DNA from: Atopobiaceae bacterium
GTDB lineage: Bacteria; Actinomycetota; Coriobacteriia; Coriobacteriales; Atopobiaceae
Assembly (NCBI GenBank): GCA_017459605.1
Contig: JAFUCQ010000118.1
Location: 1-41,558 of the forward strand
DNA length: 41,558 nucleotides
Direction of reading: 5' to 3'
In this document: positions 24,802 through 31,757 of the stretch, one piece after another
Position numbering within the stretch: the stretch's first letter is position 1
Layout: the number at the start of each line of letters is the position of its first letter
Made by a program: the position numbers and the translations under genes
Notes under the pieces: model-generated
The model's database searches: none
The model's input: only the letters and a program-made list of their open reading frames with translations
What the model was told of the DNA's origin: nothing

Positions 24802-25770
24802 ATGGATATCAAAGATAAACAGGCAATTGTGTTTGACTTTGGGCGCTTTCGCAATACCGATGGCGAAGGCATACGCACCATGATTTTCTTTAAAGGCTGC
24901 CCGCTCCGCTGTAAGTGGTGTGCCAATCCGTGGGGCCTTTCTGTGCGTCCGCAGCTCGCAGTAAATCGCGACCGTTGCACAGGCTGCGAAACCTGTGTAC
25001 GCGTGTGTCCACATGGCGTGAACTCCATCGATGACGATGGTAAGGTTCGAGTGGACTTCTCGAAATGCGAGAACTGTGGTCTGTGCGTTTTGCCGTGCCC
25101 AGCAAAATGCCGTCAGATCTCTGGCAGTAGCTACACTGCCCGCGAGCTCTTCGACCGCGTGTATCGAGACCTTACCTTTACCCGTCGTGGCAAAAGTGGC
25201 ATCACCCTTTCAGGGGGAGAGCTGCTCATGCAGTGGGAGGTAGCCTCTGAAGTGCTGCGCCTGTGCAAGGTCAACTACATCGATACCTGCATTGAGACAT
25301 CAGGTTTTGCACCATGGGATCATCTGAAGGCTGTGGCACAGTATTGCGACAGCGCTTTTATCGACCTCAAGCACATGGATTCGGCGAGACATAAAGAGAT
25401 TTGTGGTGTTCCCAACGAGCGCATTCTCGAGAACATTCGTCGGCTCTCCGATTACATGCATGAGCGCGGTAAGTACATTATCGTGCGCCATGCTGTAATA
25501 CCCGGCATGAATGATGATGAAGACAACTGGCGGGAGATGGCAAAGTACATGGCAACCCTGCCAGGATTGCCTGAACTCAACGTGCTTCCGTACCACAATC
25601 TTGGCGAGCTCAAGTATGAGATGATTGGGCAGGAGGCTGGCGTAACTGGGCTCGATATGATGAAGAAGTCCGACGAGCGCATCGAGCGTATCGCCAAGCT
25701 CATGGCAGAATATGCGCCGGACACCCCGCTAACCATTGGCGGAGAAAACGCTGGTCAGCGCCCAGAATAA
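24802..25770 (+). CDS. Glycyl radical enzyme activating enzyme (radical SAM, with two 4Fe-4S ferredoxin motifs)
   Basis: The protein is 322 aa, with AAGGAGAGG upstream. The radical SAM cluster motif is Cys33-x3-Cys37-x2-Cys40 in FKGCPLRCKWCANP. A ferredoxin-like insert has Cys59/62/65/69 and Cys89/92/95/99, typical of activases of non-PFL glycyl radical enzymes. SAM-binding features follow (SGGELLMQWEVA, ETSGFAPW, IDLKHMDSARH). It abstracts H from Gly74 of the small subunit to install the radical. It is 113 bp downstream of that gene, behind a hairpin, and is the last gene of the operon. Confidence 0.95.
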   Translation: MDIKDKQAIVFDFGRFRNTDGEGIRTMIFFKGCPLRCKWCANPWGLSVRPQLAVNRDRCTGCETCVRVCPHGVNSIDDDGKVRVDFSKCENCGLCVLPCPAKCRQISGSSYTARELFDRVYRDLTFTRRGKSGITLSGGELLMQWEVASEVLRLCKVNYIDTCIETSGFAPWDHLKAVAQYCDSAFIDLKHMDSARHKEICGVPNERILENIRRLSDYMHERGKYIIVRHAVIPGMNDDEDNWREMAKYMATLPGLPELNVLPYHNLGELKYEMIGQEAGVTGLDMMKKSDERIERIAKLMAEYAPDTPLTIGGENAGQRPE

Positions 25771-25785
25771 CGGGCTTTCAATCCG

Positions 25786-26937
25786 TCACAGTGCTTTTCT
25801 GTAGAGGGCAATCACATCATCGCGTGTAGTGGTTCGTGGATTTAGCACGATGTTTCCGCTTGTCATGGCATCGTCTGCCATAGCTTCGATTTTGTCCTCA
25901 GTCACACCTACCTCAGATAGTGTCGTAGGCATGCCAAGGTCGCGCAGGAGTTTGCGAACCTCGTCCACAAGCACCTGCGGCTTGAAGTCCACAATAGGCT
26001 GGTGGCGCACCTCTCGTATGTATCGATAAATGCGGCGATATTGTCCGCGATCAGCAATTGCGTTGTACTCCACAATCGTAGGTAGCAAAATTGCGTTTGC
26101 AACTCCATGTGCTACATGGAAAAATCCGCTGACAGGGTGGCTCATTGCATGGACATTTCCAAGTCTTGCCCATGCAAATGCGATTCCAGCAAAAGTTGAA
26201 CCTGCCATCATTGCTTCGGCGGCCTCTTGATCCTGACGATTGGCAACAAAACGTCGGATGTTTCCTCCAATAAGGTCGAGAGCTTTTTCAGCCATGGCAT
26301 CGGTAAAGGGATTGGCAGCGCGTGATGTATAGGCCTCCCATGCGTGAATCATTGCATCAATACCACAGGCCGCAGCAACGCCTGATGGTGCTGTCATAAT
26401 AAGTTCGGGGTCAAGAAGAGCATAAGCTGGCAGTACCTCGTTGCTGAATATGGTGAGCTTATGGTTATGGGCTTCGTCAGTAATAACCGAGAAAGGAGTG
26501 ACTTCGCTGCCAGTTCCTGCGGTAGTGGGAATGGCGATGATGGGCTCGATAGCCCCGGGGACCTTGTTTGCTCCTTCGTAATCTGTTACACGACCACCGT
26601 GACGAGCAAGAACACCAACGGCCTTTGCTACATCTAAGGGGCTTCCACCGCCGAGCGCGATAATTGCGGACGCCCCAGAATCCTTGTAGGATTGGGTGGC
26701 CTCGTTAACGATTTCGATGGTAGGGTTGGGGAGTACATCAAGATAGGAATCAACCCTGATGTTTGCCTGTGTGATTATGTTTGATACGGTCTCGACAACG
26801 CCAACGCTTTCGAGTCCGCGGTCCGAGATAATGAAAACCCTCTTTGCATTAACTTCCTGTATGAGCTGGGGTAGTCTTGTGAGACTACCAGTACCAAAGC
26901 TAATGTTTTGGGGAATAGTGAACTGAAAATCGTTCAT
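25786..26937 (-). CDS. Iron-containing alcohol dehydrogenase
   Basis: The protein is 383 aa from the ATG at 26937 (GAGGAG upstream; the open frame extends further but without family sequence). It interconverts an aldehyde and an alcohol with NAD(P)H. Features are the start NDFQFTIPQNISFGTGSL, the NAD-binding GGGSPLDVAKAVG, IPTTAGTGSEVTPFSVI, and metal-binding His residues in GIDAMIHAWEAYTS and AMSHPVSGFFHVAHGVANA. It converges on the activase gene with a 15-bp gap. A copy of the island operator lies 22 bp before its start, so it belongs to the same regulon despite its opposite strand. It would reduce the pathway aldehyde to dispose of electrons. Confidence 0.94.
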   Translation of the reverse strand: MNDFQFTIPQNISFGTGSLTRLPQLIQEVNAKRVFIISDRGLESVGVVETVSNIITQANIRVDSYLDVLPNPTIEIVNEATQSYKDSGASAIIALGGGSPLDVAKAVGVLARHGGRVTDYEGANKVPGAIEPIIAIPTTAGTGSEVTPFSVITDEAHNHKLTIFSNEVLPAYALLDPELIMTAPSGVAAACGIDAMIHAWEAYTSRAANPFTDAMAEKALDLIGGNIRRFVANRQDQEAAEAMMAGSTFAGIAFAWARLGNVHAMSHPVSGFFHVAHGVANAILLPTIVEYNAIADRGQYRRIYRYIREVRHQPIVDFKPQVLVDEVRKLLRDLGMPTTLSEVGVTEDKIEAMADDAMTSGNIVLNPRTTTRDDVIALYRKAL

Positions 26938-26958
26938 AACAACTCCTCTATTTAAATA

Positions 26959-26975
26959 ATAGAACGTAGAACATA
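26959..26975. promoter_or_regulatory. FadR-type operator, site 6 (alcohol dehydrogenase promoter)
   Basis: ATAGAACGTAGAACATA; its reverse strand reads TATGTTCTACGTTCTAT. It shares the TGTTCTACGT core with sites 1 and 2. On the minus strand it overlaps a TATTAT -10-like element, which fits repression. Confidence 0.6.
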
Positions 26976-27068
26976 ATATGAAGTATAGCATGTTTTGAAA
27001 ACTGAGTCCTTGAAAACTGAGCACGACCGACGTGTGTTACAGCGTGTGTTACAGAACACATACTGCTG

Positions 27069-27097
27069 TTGACCGTATCAGCTCTATCGGGTATAAC
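27069..27097 (+). promoter_or_regulatory. Sigma-70-type promoter of cysE
   Basis: TTGACC and TATAAC are separated by exactly 17 bases, 31 bp before the ATG at 27128. No operator or riboswitch is obvious beside it. Confidence 0.7.
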
Positions 27098-27127
27098 AAT
27101 ATAAACCTAGTGAATGACTAGGATTAA

Positions 27128-27703
27128 ATGAGCGATAGGGAGGATCGCGTGGAGGCAGCCATCGAGAGGACTGTGAGTAAACGCCAGTCGGTGATAGCAC
27201 GCATGCGAGAGGATATCCAAGCTGTTCTCGACCGTGACCCTTCGGTTGATGCTGCGTGGCAGGTCTTTCTTTTTTCAGCGGGAGTCCATGCGGTGTGGGC
27301 ACACCGACGCCACAACTGGCTGTGGAATCACGGGTTCAAGACCTTAGCTTTGCTTTTGTCGAAACGAATGAGGCGCAGACGTGGTATGGAAATCCACCCG
27401 GCTGCAACCATAGGCAAGCGCTTGGTGATTGACCACGGAATGGGACTCGTTATTGGGGCTACTGCGATTATTGGTGATGATTGCCTGCTCTATCAGGGCG
27501 TGACCCTTGGCATGACCGGCAAGCACGGAGGAAAGCGTCATCCCAATCTTGGCGACGGCGTTATGGTTGGTGCTAACGCAACAATTCTGGGAAATATCAC
27601 GGTGGGAGACGGTGCCAAGGTTGGTGCAGGAGCGGTTGTGGTGCGCGATGTTCCGGCTGGGGCTACCGTTGTGGGCGTTCCTGCACAGGTAGTCAGCGCA
27701 TAG
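27128..27703 (+). CDS. cysE: Serine O-acetyltransferase
   Basis: The protein is 191 aa. It acetylates L-serine with acetyl-CoA, the first step of cysteine synthesis. An N-terminal helical part ends at RGMEIHPAATIGKRLVIDHG (about residues 89-108), followed by left-handed beta-helix hexapeptide repeats: GLVIGATAIIGDDCLLYQGV, TLGMTGKHGGKRHPNLGDGV and VMVGANATILGNITVGDGAK. Catalytic His and the KHGGKRHP loop are intact. Length matches short CysE proteins (about 180-200 aa). No cysK follows. A tandem-repeat array begins 18 bp after the stop. Confidence 0.93.
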   Translation: MSDREDRVEAAIERTVSKRQSVIARMREDIQAVLDRDPSVDAAWQVFLFSAGVHAVWAHRRHNWLWNHGFKTLALLLSKRMRRRRGMEIHPAATIGKRLVIDHGMGLVIGATAIIGDDCLLYQGVTLGMTGKHGGKRHPNLGDGVMVGANATILGNITVGDGAKVGAGAVVVRDVPAGATVVGVPAQVVSA

Positions 27704-27720
27704 CGTACTTACGAGTACAA

Positions 27721-27911
27721 CGGCTACAACGATTGCAACAATCGCAAACGGCTACAACGATCACAACAATCGCAACGATCGCGACAATCGCAAACGGCTA
27801 CAACGATCGCGACAATCGCAAACGGCTACAACGATCGCAACAATCGCAAACGGCTACAACGATCGCGACAATCGCAAACGGCTACAACGATCGCAACAAT
27901 CGCAAACGGCT
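27721..27911. repeat. 28-bp tandem repeat array
   Basis: About six to seven head-to-tail units centred on CGGCTACAACGATCG and CAATCGCAAA, with small substitutions. There are no unique spacers, so it is a minisatellite and not a CRISPR. It fills the space from cysE to the last base before the barstar stop codon. Confidence 0.95.
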
Positions 27912-27912
27912 G

Positions 27913-28242
27913 TTACTGCTCAAACTCGATGACTCTGAACAGCTCATCTTCTGCGCCAACACGTTTGAGAACCCGCACGAATCTCTGAAACCACAGCCCG
28001 TATGCTTTAGCTGCCTCGCTATTCTCGTTGGTCTCGGCGGTTGTATCGGTCTTGGCTGCCTCGCTATTCTCGGCAGTCTTTTGAATCACAACGAGGGTAG
28101 GTTCTTCGAGTTCGCTCAAGCAATCATTGAGTGCATCGAGGTTTGCTCCGTAGTAGTCAGGGAAGGCGAGCGAGCGAGCAAGACGGGCGTGGACCTCGTC
28201 TGCAGAGGTGTAGTCACTTTGTCTGATATGAATGATTCTCAT
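27913..28242 (-). CDS. Barstar-family ribonuclease inhibitor with a low-complexity insert
   Basis: The protein is 109 aa; barstar is about 90. Residues 1-55 match barstar: LARSLAFPDYYGANLDALND then CLSELEEPTLVVI, with the two barnase-contacting Asp positions present but the Trp between them replaced by Asn. Residues 57-79 are an acidic insert in which ENSEAAK appears twice, from a 45-bp duplication of the DNA. The end (WFQRFVRVLKRVGAEDELFRVIEF) resumes the fold. It is directly downstream of the barnase gene, 24 bp apart, so it should protect the cytoplasm from that enzyme. Confidence 0.9.
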   Translation of the reverse strand: MRIIHIRQSDYTSADEVHARLARSLAFPDYYGANLDALNDCLSELEEPTLVVIQKTAENSEAAKTDTTAETNENSEAAKAYGLWFQRFVRVLKRVGAEDELFRVIEFEQ

Positions 28243-28266
28243 GGGGCTGCCTCGCTCGAGTCCTAA

Positions 28267-29034
28267 TTAGTAGAGCTGGGTAAATGTTTCGTAGTGATCT
28301 GCTGTGTAGAAGATGAGGCCATCATCAGAAAACACAATGCGTTCTGCTCCGCGACGCCCGCCCTCATAGTTGATGTCGCACTCGGTCCACGTCCTGCCGG
28401 GTGCGTCGGGCAGCTTTCCTTCGTCGTTGTAAAACACAGATCCGCCAATGCTCATACCTGGACACACCTCTTGGAGGTTTCCTTTCGAGGCCACCCATCC
28501 AGCCTTTTTTGCCTTGGTCTTGGAGATGAAATTGGAAGGCAAGTGCTCATAGAGATGAATGTAGAGGGCTACTTCGTCTTTGCTTGTGTAGTGGCCGTCT
28601 TCATAGACTTCGAGTTGTGTTTCGAGCGCGGGTTCTTGAGAGTTGGACTGCAGGGCTGGTGATGACTCCGATACTTCCGAGGCTTCAGATGGGGGAGCGT
28701 TTGAAGAGGTATTGGAGCCGCTGTAGCTGTTTGCGTTTTCATCATCAGCGTCTGAGTAGTAGGCGGAATCTGAATCGCTCGTGTTGCTCTGAGTGTGAGA
28801 GCTTGCGTTGTTTGATGCGTGAGTCGACGAGCTGGAGGTCGTATCGTTACTCGCTGTGCTAGAACTTTGGCTGACCTCGCTCTGTGTGGAGCTGGCGGGA
28901 CGTGTGTTTTGGCTCGGTGTTGCCGAGCAGCGTCCCGAGAGGTTGCCGAGCAAGAATACGATTGCTGCCGCTGCAACGAAAGCAACAATTCGAGCGATGG
29001 TGTCAAAACGTTTATCTTTCATGATTCCCATCAT
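28267..29034 (-). CDS. Secreted or membrane-anchored barnase-type ribonuclease
   Basis: The protein is 255 aa from 29034 (ATGs at 29031 and 29022 are alternatives). Residues 12-31 are a hydrophobic signal or anchor segment. Residues 36-140 are a Ser/Thr/Asn-rich stalk. Residues 148-255 match barnase closely: YTSKDEVALYIHLYEHLP, KAGWVASKGNLQEVCPGMSI, EGKLPDAPGRTWTECDINYE and TADHYETFTQLY. The catalytic residues correspond to Glu218, Arg228, Arg232 and His247, so the enzyme should be active on RNA. It cleaves outside the cell or in competitors. It forms a two-gene unit with the barstar gene. Confidence 0.93.
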   Translation of the reverse strand: MMGIMKDKRFDTIARIVAFVAAAAIVFLLGNLSGRCSATPSQNTRPASSTQSEVSQSSSTASNDTTSSSSTHASNNASSHTQSNTSDSDSAYYSDADDENANSYSGSNTSSNAPPSEASEVSESSPALQSNSQEPALETQLEVYEDGHYTSKDEVALYIHLYEHLPSNFISKTKAKKAGWVASKGNLQEVCPGMSIGGSVFYNDEGKLPDAPGRTWTECDINYEGGRRGAERIVFSDDGLIFYTADHYETFTQLY

Positions 29035-29082
29035 AGCAGGAGCGAGAGCAGGCGGCGCTCGTGCACATGAGTCCCTTAATAA

Positions 29083-29288
29083 GTTTTGCGTTCTAAAAAC
29101 TTAGTTTCATGTTCCAAATTCCCCTCCGTGGACGGTTTTTGAGGCAACTTTGTCCACCAGCGCTATAGAGCACCCCTCAAAAGCGCAGGTCACAGATGCC
29201 GCGTTTCAGACCCCGTTTTTTTCGAGACCAAAAAACCGTCCATGGAGGGGATTTTCAGACATGAAACGCTCAATTTACAACGCAAAAC
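29083..29288. repeat. 206-bp imperfect palindromic element
   Basis: Arms of about 58 bp at both ends are inverted relative to each other. They begin GTTTTGCGTT and end AACGCAAAAC, and include GTTTCATG and CCCCTCC-TGGACGGTTTTT blocks. No ORF and no clear target-site duplication are visible. It fills most of the gap between the barnase start and the end of the Nim-like gene. Confidence 0.8.
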
Positions 29289-29298
29289 GCTTTGGAGC

Positions 29299-29823
29299 TT
29301 AGTAGTTGGCGTCAAGGGGGGACTGAACAGGCTTACCCGTTCTCATCATGGCAAGCTCCTTTGCCTCCTTTGCGCTGATATGTTCAACCTCAAGGCGCAG
29401 GATGTGACAATGTGGACCAAACTTGGCAATCTCGTGTGTAAGCGCTTCGTTTTGATTGGGATTAAAACGGTCGCCAAGCAGTTCAAGGAGGCGTTGTTTT
29501 TCTGCTTCATCGTCTACGACGGAGATTCGTCCAAAGGCAATGGCGCTCCGAAAATAGCTCGTGTACTCCTCAGGTACCACGTCATCGGCGTCTACTACGC
29601 AATACGATGCCTTGTTGCAAGCGCTGATGGCGTCGAGTTTATGGCCAGCTTTTGCGCTGTGAAAGCAGATAGTGTTATCAACGACTACGTGATTGAGCGG
29701 CACAGTGTACGGGTAACCATCGTCTCCAAGAACAGCGAGACAGCCCCAGTTTCCACGTCTGATAATCTCCCAAGCTTCTTCGCGGGAAAGCTGCTGCTTG
29801 GCTCGTCTCATCTCTCTAAACAT
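29299..29823 (-). CDS. Pyridoxamine-5'-phosphate-oxidase-like flavin-binding protein (Nim-like)
   Basis: The protein is 174 aa, with AAAGAGAG upstream. It has the split beta-barrel pattern of the NimA/PNPOx-like family: NWGCLAVLGDDGYPYTVPLN then HVVVDNTICFHSAKAGHKLD (about residues 25-65), ASYCVVDADDVVPEEYTSYF and RSAIAFGRISVV. The conserved His of Nim proteins falls in HSAKAGHK. Members bind FMN and some reduce nitroimidazoles, but most are of unknown role. It is transcribed alone. The upstream region carries a 13-base motif that is repeated, inverted, in the array at 29985. Confidence 0.85.
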   Translation of the reverse strand: MFREMRRAKQQLSREEAWEIIRRGNWGCLAVLGDDGYPYTVPLNHVVVDNTICFHSAKAGHKLDAISACNKASYCVVDADDVVPEEYTSYFRSAIAFGRISVVDDEAEKQRLLELLGDRFNPNQNEALTHEIAKFGPHCHILRLEVEHISAKEAKELAMMRTGKPVQSPLDANY

Positions 29824-29984
29824 GGATGCTCTCTTTCTATCGTTTCAACACTCGCTTTGCGCATGGAGGGTTTCCAACGAAGCATTGTACACCGCTACTG
29901 TACGAACATTATTGGTCATAACAATTATGAAACATGTAAAACTGCAGGTAGATGAGTTGCCATTGGTTATTAAAATGACCTTGA

Positions 29985-30065
29985 GGCCAAGAAGTTCGTA
30001 CAGTAGATGAATCCAAGGCCGAGAAGTTCGTACAGTAGATGAATCCAAAGCTGAGAAGTTCGCTG
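29985..30065. repeat. 32-bp tandem repeat (2.5 copies)
   Basis: Units share GAAGTTCGTACAGTAGATG and GAATCCAA, starting 32 bases apart (GTTCG at 29994, 30026 and 30058). GTTCGTACAGTAG also occurs inverted at 29895-29907 in front of the Nim-like gene. Confidence 0.9.
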
Positions 30066-30162
30066 TACACAGGTGGGCAGCACAAGATGACAAAGAATGC
30101 ACGGCATTCTTTCATTCAGTCGTAGCGCAAATGCTCTCGGGTTTATGTCTCCAATCGCAAAT

Positions 30163-30178
30163 AGATTGTGTACAATCT
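30163..30178. promoter_or_regulatory. OhrR/MarR-type operator in the gpx promoter
   Basis: AGATTGTGTACAATCT has seven-base perfect arms around GT. It lies 56 bp before the gpx start and overlaps the promoter (TATAAA at 30191-30196). OhrR boxes have the same TTGT/ACAA half-site style, and the second gene of the operon is an OhrR homologue. Confidence 0.6.
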
Positions 30179-30233
30179 AATAGTGCACAATATAAAAGCG
30201 TGCGTGAGGATAATTCATTGAAAGGAGCAGGGC

Positions 30234-30776
30234 ATGAATATCTACGATTACAGCGTTACAGCAAAAGACGGCAGTGATGTGTCTCTTAAAGACTATGAGG
30301 GTAAGGTTCTGCTCGTTGTGAACACGGCAACTGGCTGCGGTTTTACTCCTCAGTACGAGGATCTTGAGCGCATCTATGCTAACTTCCGTGAGCAGGGCTT
30401 TGAGGTACTTGATTTTCCGTGCAACCAGTTTGGCAACCAAGCTCCCGGCACCGACGAAGAGATTACTGAGTTCTGCACACTCAAGTTTGGTACTGATTTT
30501 CCTCAGTTCAAAAAAATTGACGTCAACGGAGATACGGCAGATCCGCTTTTTGCTCAGTTGGCAACCGAGAAGCCCTTTGAGGGTTTTGGTAAGGGTCTCA
30601 AGAATAAGGCGCTCGAAACGTTTGCTGCTGCCAATAACAAGGAGTTTGGTGACAAGGCCTACATCATGTGGAACTTCACCAAGTTTTTGATTGACCGCGA
30701 GGGTGCGCTTGTTGCCCGCTTTGAGCCGACTGTCTCGATGGACGAGGTTGAGGCTGCCATAAAAGAGCTGCTATAA
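30234..30776 (+). CDS. gpx: Glutathione peroxidase family (thioredoxin-type) peroxidase
   Basis: The protein is 180 aa, with AAAGGAG upstream. It reduces hydroperoxides. The peroxidatic Cys35 lies in NTATGCGFTPQYEDLE; the Gln is in DFPCNQFGNQAPG and the Trp-Asn pair in IMWNFTKFLID, so the catalytic tetrad is complete. Residue 35 is a plain Cys codon (TGC), not selenocysteine. Bacterial members usually use thioredoxin. It is the first gene of a likely two-gene oxidative-stress operon with an OhrR-type regulator and is preceded by a matching palindrome. Confidence 0.95.
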   Translation: MNIYDYSVTAKDGSDVSLKDYEGKVLLVVNTATGCGFTPQYEDLERIYANFREQGFEVLDFPCNQFGNQAPGTDEEITEFCTLKFGTDFPQFKKIDVNGDTADPLFAQLATEKPFEGFGKGLKNKALETFAAANNKEFGDKAYIMWNFTKFLIDREGALVARFEPTVSMDEVEAAIKELL

Positions 30777-30803
30777 CGGGGAAAGGTAGTGCTCGTAGCA
30801 GCA

Positions 30804-30905
30804 GAGGGTAGTGCTGGTAGTAGCAGTGAAAGGTTGTCGATAGTAGCAGAGGGTAGCGCCGACAGTAGCAGTGAAAGGTTGCCGGTAGTAGCAACGGGTA
30901 GTGCT
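30804..30905. repeat. 45-bp tandem repeat between gpx and the regulator, in frame with it
   Basis: Units at 30804-30848 and 30849-30893 and a partial third copy share GTAGCAGTGAAAGGTTG. In the frame of the downstream regulator each encodes a Ser/Gly-rich 15-residue block (for example EGSAGSSSERLSIVA). Confidence 0.9.
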
Positions 30906-31001
30906 GGTAGCGGCTGTAATACGGGTAGCGCCGGTAGTAGCGATACTGGTAGTACCGCCCAAGCTGCGACGAGACCAACAACAGAGACAGAAAGACGACT
31001 C

Positions 31002-31481
31002 ATGGACAAGCGCGAGCCTACGGGCAAAAACGAAACCCTGCAGCTGGAATACAATCCAGATGAGGCTTTGCGCCTCGACCACCAGTTGTGCTTCAAGCTC
31101 TATGCAGCGTCAAAAGAGGTTGTACGTCTCTACAAACCAGTTTTGGATGAACTCGATTTAACCTACACCCAATACATTGCGATGTTGGTGTTGTGTGAGG
31201 CGGGAGAGCTGAGCGTGCGCGAGCTCGGAGAGCGCTTGATGCTTGATTCGGGCACGCTCAGCCCACTTTTGAAAAAGCTCGAGGCTAAGGGCTGGATAAA
31301 CAGGAGGAGAAGCGCTGCCGACGAGCGAGTTATCGTGCTTGGCCTCACCCCACACGGTCGTGCGCTCAAAACGCAGGCTGCTCACGTGCCGCTTACAGTC
31401 GGGGGCTGTATTCCTCTCGAGCCACACGAAGCAATACAGCTCGCCGGGCTTCTCGACAAGCTGTTAACAGGACTCGCATAG
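31002..31481 (+). CDS. ohrR: OhrR-type MarR-family regulator
   Basis: The protein is 159 aa from the ATG at 31002. The frame stays open to a GTG at 30789, which also has a GGGGAAAGG upstream and would add 71 Ser/Gly-rich residues encoded by the repeat. I cannot decide between them. The OhrR fold is clear: LRLDHQLCFKLYAASKEVVR carries the reactive Cys at the OhrR position, followed by LDLTYTQYIAMLVL, the recognition region MLDSGTLSPLLKKLEAKGWI and the wing NRRRSAADERVIVLGLT. OhrR senses organic hydroperoxides through that Cys and represses peroxidase genes. It probably controls gpx and itself. Confidence 0.88.
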   Translation: MDKREPTGKNETLQLEYNPDEALRLDHQLCFKLYAASKEVVRLYKPVLDELDLTYTQYIAMLVLCEAGELSVRELGERLMLDSGTLSPLLKKLEAKGWINRRRSAADERVIVLGLTPHGRALKTQAAHVPLTVGGCIPLEPHEAIQLAGLLDKLLTGLA

Positions 31482-31502
31482 ATTCAGAGAATATGATGAG
31501 TT

Positions 31503-31523
31503 AGCGCCGCTCTAGGCGGCGCT
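31503..31523 (+). terminator. GC-rich hairpin after ohrR
   Basis: AGCGCCGC and GCGGCGCT form a perfect 8-bp stem around five bases. There is no T-tract, so termination is uncertain. Confidence 0.4.
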
Positions 31524-31559
31524 GTAACAGACGATGAATGGTGCCTGAATTGGCGCTGC

Positions 31560-31746
31560 TGCCATGCGTGGCGTTGTGGCGGGCGTGCTGCCATGCGAGG
31601 CGTTGCGGTGGGCGTTGCGCTGTGGTGAGCGTGCTGCCGTGCGTGGCGCTGTGGCGAGCGCTGCTGCCGTGCGTGGCGCGGCGTGTGTTGCAAGGCGCAG
31701 CGCTACAGCTGCGCGCTACAGTAGCGCTACAGCTGCGCGCTACAGT
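31560..31746. repeat. GC-rich tandem repeat region with a perfect 24-bp doublet
   Basis: Degenerate units of about 29-30 bp start with GCTGCC(A/G)TGCGTGGCG. At the end are two identical adjacent 24-bp units (31699-31722 and 31723-31746), each self-complementary in part (AGCGC...GCGCT). It lies between convergent ohrR and the response regulator. Confidence 0.9.
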
Positions 31747-31757
31747 ACGAACGGCGT

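Larger units (their letters stand above)
29824..30233. other. 410-bp intergenic region between Nim-like gene and gpx
   Basis: No credible gene was found. The region holds the Nim-like promoter (minus strand), a 32-bp tandem array at 29985-30065, and the palindrome and promoter of gpx at its right end. Its middle part shows nothing I recognise. Confidence 0.7.

Noticed and set aside
27721-27911. CRISPR array
   Set aside because: The 28-bp units abut directly with no unique spacers and no cas genes are present.
30336-30338. Selenocysteine in glutathione peroxidase
   Set aside because: The active-site codon is TGC, an ordinary Cys.
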